DNA from: UBA4085 sp964556755
GTDB lineage: Bacteria > Acidobacteriota > Aminicenantia > Aminicenantales > UBA4085
Length of the DNA stretch: 64,000 nt
NCBI GenBank assembly: GCA_964556755.1
Contig: CAZKXI010000005.1
Span: 117,501 to 181,500 of the forward strand
Direction: 5' to 3'
Below the pieces are notes generated by a model. It ran no database searches. It had not been told where the DNA came from and saw only the letters and a list, made by a program, of their open reading frames with translations. The translations under genes were made by a program, and so were the position numbers. The stretch's first letter is position 1, and each line of letters begins with the position of its first letter. Below, one piece after another: positions 61,381 to 64,000 of the stretch.

Positions 61381-62190
61381 CTATGCGATCTCTTTCCCGC
61401 AGTGAGGACATTTTTTATTCTCGGAGCAAGTCGGCTTTCTCATCTCTTCGAGAAAACCAGCTCCCAGAATTCCTGCGGGGAGCGCAAAAAGCCCGATACC
61501 AAGAAAGCTGATGATAGCCCCGAAGATCTTGCCCAAAGGCGTGACAGGAAAGACGTCTCCGTATCCGACCGTGGTTAGGGTTACAACGCCCCACCACATG
61601 GAAGCGGGGATGCTTGAGAACTTGTCAGGTTGGGCGTCCCTCTCGGCATAATAAAGAAGACTCGAGGATACTATGAGCAAGATGAGGATTAGGAAAACTG
61701 TAACAAGAAGTTCACCGCGCTTGGCCGACAGAACGTTCCCTATGGCTTTGAGGGAACGGGAGTAACGGCCGAGCTTGAAGAGCCGGAATACCCGGAATAG
61801 TCTAAGCGCTCGAAGAAACCTCAGGTCAATGGGAAGTAATAGTGGAATGTAGAAAGGGAGGATAGCTAGAAGATCGATTATAAGGAGGGGAGTTAGGGCA
61901 AAACGGATTCGTCCGGTAACCGGGCTCGAATATTTTGGATTCTCTGGGCAGGCATAGATCCGGATCAAGTATTCGAGAGAGAAGACGATTATGGAAATAA
62001 GCTCGAACGAGTTAAGAGCACGGGCGAACTGTTTTTCAAAGGATGAAATGCTGCTCAGAATGACTGCGATGATATTGAAGAAGATCAATCCAACGATTAA
62101 GCGATCGAACCAGTCAATCTTTTGTACCGAGATGTCCTCGTATGAAGCGGTCTCGACTAAAGAATAGAGTCTGCGGCGAATTCTTCCCAT
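61381..62190 (-). CDS. Voltage-gated potassium channel-like protein with zinc-ribbon tail
   Basis: A 269-residue six-helix channel. S1-S3 are followed by S4 with regularly spaced Arg (RFLRALRLFRVFRLFK), S5 (LLVTVFLILILLIVSSSLLYY) and a pore with TTVGYGD, the K+ selectivity filter, then S6. A C-terminal CPHCGKEI half-ribbon plus CSENKKC adds a four-Cys metal site, unusual for a bacterial Kv channel. The ATG at 62190 was chosen; a TTG four codons earlier overlaps the next gene. No clear ribosome-binding site. Confidence 0.88.
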   Translation of the reverse strand: MGRIRRRLYSLVETASYEDISVQKIDWFDRLIVGLIFFNIIAVILSSISSFEKQFARALNSFELISIIVFSLEYLIRIYACPENPKYSSPVTGRIRFALTPLLIIDLLAILPFYIPLLLPIDLRFLRALRLFRVFRLFKLGRYSRSLKAIGNVLSAKRGELLVTVFLILILLIVSSSLLYYAERDAQPDKFSSIPASMWWGVVTLTTVGYGDVFPVTPLGKIFGAIISFLGIGLFALPAGILGAGFLEEMRKPTCSENKKCPHCGKEIA

Positions 62191-62192
62191 GT

Positions 62193-62522
62193 TTATCGAC
62201 AACTCGGCGGTTTACAGACTGAATATGCAACGAGACCCTCCTGGCAAGCGGCCCCGAGGGCGGGCGTAACTGGTGTGGATTGGACCGTTGGGCTTGTCGG
62301 AGATCCCGATGAGCCGCCCGAGCATGCGACTATGAAAGCGAGTGTAAGAAACGAGATCCCTGTGATAACGATCAGAAGTAAACATCCGCCTCCCGAGACA
62401 ACTTTTCCAATTTTTCTTTGTCGGCCGCTTTTCGTGAGGGGGATGCCAGTAGATCTTGATATTCGGGATTTTACAGCCGAGATCCCCGATAAACGTCTCC
62501 AAGAAAACCCACCTTTATTCAT
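62193..62522 (-). CDS. Small membrane or secreted protein, unknown function
   Basis: A 109-residue frame with a basic N-terminus, one hydrophobic segment (CLLLIVITGISFLTLAFIVAC, which could also serve as a lipoprotein signal ending at Cys), a Ser/Thr/Pro-rich stretch and a C-terminal part with three Cys (AACQEG, VCKPPSC). No ribosome-binding site is obvious and the first 50 residues may not be translated; a GTG just before the hydrophobic part is an option. Plausible but unproven. Confidence 0.4.
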   Translation of the reverse strand: MNKGGFSWRRLSGISAVKSRISRSTGIPLTKSGRQRKIGKVVSGGGCLLLIVITGISFLTLAFIVACSGGSSGSPTSPTVQSTPVTPALGAACQEGLVAYSVCKPPSCR

Positions 62523-62543
62523 AGCACTTATTAAAAAGAGCTA

Positions 62544-63053
62544 TCATTTCTTTATATAAACTTTTTTTCCCTTGCTGTTAATATAATATCTCCCCCCACG
62601 GGGCCCTGTATAGATCGTTCTGTTAACTGGTTGGCTTTTAATCGAGGAGTGAGATTGGCTCGCTTGGGAGGAAGAGGGGTATACTCTCTCAGAAAATATG
62701 CTCGTAAACTCATCATGAATTCGTTGAAGATCAGAGAGTTGAATCGCGGGGTTAGTTCTAGTGACCAAAATCTCTACTTCAGTATTTGTTTTCTTATAGT
62801 TGAAGGTTGTTGTGACAAGTACTTCACCATTTCTTCCGGTAATAAAGGGAGTCGTAGGATCGGATCCCACAGATGCGCCGTATTGTTTTATTATTTCGTA
62901 GCCCAGCTCGCTATATATTGAAGTCATCGTCTCAAAAAGAACCTCAGTCGCATCATGATAAGTCGCAACCCGTCGATATGAATTCATTGAGCAAGAAAAA
63001 GAAAGGGTCAACAAAACGCAGACCAACACACCGGAATAAAATGACTTCCGCAT
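62544..63053 (-). CDS. Lipoprotein with C-terminal basic adaptor motif
   Basis: A 169-residue lipoprotein-like protein: signal SGVLVCVLLTLSFSCS with lipobox Cys, an alpha/beta middle (VLFETMTSIYSELGYEII, EVEILVTRTNPAIQLSD) and a Ser-rich spacer. The end is YTGPRGGRYYINSKGKKVYI, the pattern of the PBCV-specific basic adaptor domain (PF08789) first noted in chlorella viruses. Island-located and AT-rich. The role of the C-terminal domain is unknown; it may bind a polyanion or another protein. Confidence 0.72.
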   Translation of the reverse strand: MRKSFYSGVLVCVLLTLSFSCSMNSYRRVATYHDATEVLFETMTSIYSELGYEIIKQYGASVGSDPTTPFITGRNGEVLVTTTFNYKKTNTEVEILVTRTNPAIQLSDLQRIHDEFTSIFSERVYPSSSQASQSHSSIKSQPVNRTIYTGPRGGRYYINSKGKKVYIKK

Positions 63054-63056
63054 GAT

Positions 63057-63515
63057 CTACAACCCCTTAGAGTTTATTCCAAGTCCAGACCACCCTCCCG
63101 CAGGTAGGGTTGTAGTCAGGACTTTGGGTGCAAATGTAATGGGGAAAGCCGGGCTCTGTCGGATTGTTTGCAAATAGAATGAGTTTTCGCCGGTTTCATT
63201 GACCCGCCTTATGGTCACCCCGGCAGCTGGGATCTCGACTCCGTAGTTTTTATTTCGGTGGATCTCTCGGCGGTCATCGATATCGATGGCGACCAGGGAA
63301 CCGTCTTGGATCCTGGGGGCCATCGAGTCGCCGTTGGCGAGAAGGCAGATCATCTTCTCTTTGTCCCGATTATGAGTGGCGGCTTTCTTTGGAATAGCTT
63401 GTCGGTAGATCATGGCGAAGCCCTGGGTCCATCCCTGAGAGATGATGGCGCAGCAGCTGAGCGAGGAAGGACCCTGTCCTGTTGGGCGATTGCTTTCCGA
63501 TTGTTCTCTCTCCAC
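63057..63515 (-). pseudogene. S24 (LexA/repressor-type) peptidase remnant
   Basis: The central part reads LLANGDSMAPRIQDGSLVAI, containing the GDSM catalytic Ser of S24 peptidases, then VEIPAAGVTIRRV. The catalytic Lys expected near the second strand is replaced by Arg (TIRRV rather than VKRV). The N-terminal 50 residues do not look like a helix-turn-helix, and the end (APKVLTTTLPAGG) does not match the usual domain end, so frameshifts are likely. It probably derives from a phage or element repressor; a full-length gene from the GTG at 63515 is not convincing. Confidence 0.5.
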
Positions 63516-63598
63516 CCCATGATGAAGACATCTTAGTATTTACAACTAGTCAATTTCAATGGGGAAAGAAATATAGTAGCAATATGTGAAATTCTCTT

Positions 63599-63632
63599 GT
63601 CGCAAGTTCGAATCTTGCAGCGCTCGCTCTTA
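63599..63632 (+). repeat. Copy of the tRNA-Arg 3' end (putative attR)
   Basis: GTCGCAAGTTCGAATCTTGC then CGCTCTTA, 30 of 34 bases identical to 59957-59990. No tRNA body precedes it, so it is not a functional tRNA. Confidence 0.65.
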
Positions 63633-64000
63633 GGATTCCATCTAAATCCGGACGTCGCGGGTAGGCACGGTCTCCATTTAATGGCATGTTCAACACATTT
63701 CGCCAACGCTGGCCCGGAAAGCGGGCCTAAAGTAAAATGAATATAATCAGCACAATGGAGACCAGCTCAATTGGGGGAGATAATCAAGATGATAAGACGA
63801 TGCTTGATCCCATTGATATGCATTGCCATCATCGGAAGTAAGAATCGGCTATCATTTCGCTTGGTGATAGGGGAAGCCAAGGAGGTCCATCGATGATTCA
63901 AAGAAAACGGAGGACCTCGCTTGCCTCGATGATCTCGGCGAGGCGGCCGGCGGCCAGACTTTAATTCTCTGCCTTCCGCCCGACGCGATCTCGAAGGGGC
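63633..64000 (+). other. Right-end stretch, possible short coupled frames
   Basis: No convincing gene. A 35-codon frame (63789-63896, MIRRCLIPLICIAIIG...) is followed by a 23-codon frame (63893-63964) whose ATG overlaps the first stop and has AAGGAGG 7 bases upstream. Both are too short to name and may be remnants. GGCCCG/CGGGCC (around 63710-63725) forms a hairpin without a T run. The rest is featureless. Confidence 0.25.

Larger units (their letters stand above)
59957..63632. mobile_element. Genomic island at the 3' end of tRNA-Arg
   Basis: The tRNA 3' segment 59957-59990 (GTCGCAAGTTCGA... to CGCTCTTA) recurs at 63599-63632 with 30 of 34 bases identical, the layout of attL/attR left by integration into a tRNA gene. 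The DNA between is visibly AT-richer than the rest and holds unrelated genes, most on the minus strand. No integrase is present, so it is probably a decayed or non-autonomous island. The first gene-free stretch (59985-60578) has only the HNH fragment listed separately. Confidence 0.65.

Overview
The window is GC-rich chromosomal DNA from a Gram-negative bacterium. The evidence is a Kdo transferase, TolC, a large TonB-dependent receptor with an N-terminal carboxypeptidase-regulatory-like domain, TonB-like and lipoprotein genes, and many Tat or Sec signal peptides. Tandem amidohydrolases, a secreted S9 peptidase, many ABC-2 exporters and the receptor type would suit Acidobacteriota or Candidatus Aminicenantes. 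That placement is inference from gene content, not a phylogeny.

Layout. 1-0.7 kb (minus): pnp start, rpsO and a 53-residue Lys-rich protein. 0.8-6.1 kb (plus): waaA, a PAP2 phosphatase, a D-aminoacylase-type lipoprotein and an M23 peptidase. 6.1-9.4 kb (minus): exonuclease III and two coupled amidohydrolases, one lacking the HxH metal motif. 9.5-16.7 kb: a DnaQ-like exonuclease, an Ig-like secreted protein, the TonB receptor and the S9 peptidase. 17-20.5 kb: a four-gene ABC export operon. 20.5-27.4 kb: secreted proteins and lipoproteins, a nitroreductase and a TonB-like protein. 27.4-39.5 kb: an ABC-2 export locus. In it a five-gene minus operon (TolC, NEW3-like protein, ATPase, two permeases) and a divergent two-permease plus operon share a 350-bp region with two face-to-face sigma-54-type promoters. 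A histidine kinase and NtrC-type regulator follow at 39.6-42.2 kb. 42.3-49.3 kb (minus): a coupled set of three alkaline-phosphatase-superfamily enzymes, a ribbon-helix-helix-like protein and a coiled-coil membrane protein. 49.5-58.3 kb (minus): a thioredoxin-fold protein and a rhamnose operon (rhaB, rhaA, HEAT protein, HD-GYP-like protein, GH78 rhamnosidase). 58.4-59.8 kb: a YprB-like nuclease. 59.9-63.6 kb: tRNA-Arg(ACG) and an AT-richer island bounded by an imperfect copy of the tRNA 3' end.

Three things stand out. First, a three-copy family of palindromic intergenic elements (3.0, 21.4 and 23.8 kb) carries hairpin modules that differ between copies in a compensatory way. Second, the divergent sigma-54 control region sits between a TolC/ABC-2 machine and an adjacent two-component system. 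Third, the three-phosphatase operon encodes an insertase-like membrane protein. There is also a second palindromic repeat family (16.8 and 50.2 kb), one copy of which supplies the end of the rhamnosidase gene, and several genes whose sigma-70 promoters place the transcription start almost at the start codon. No CRISPR array, rRNA gene, intact transposase or integrase gene was found.
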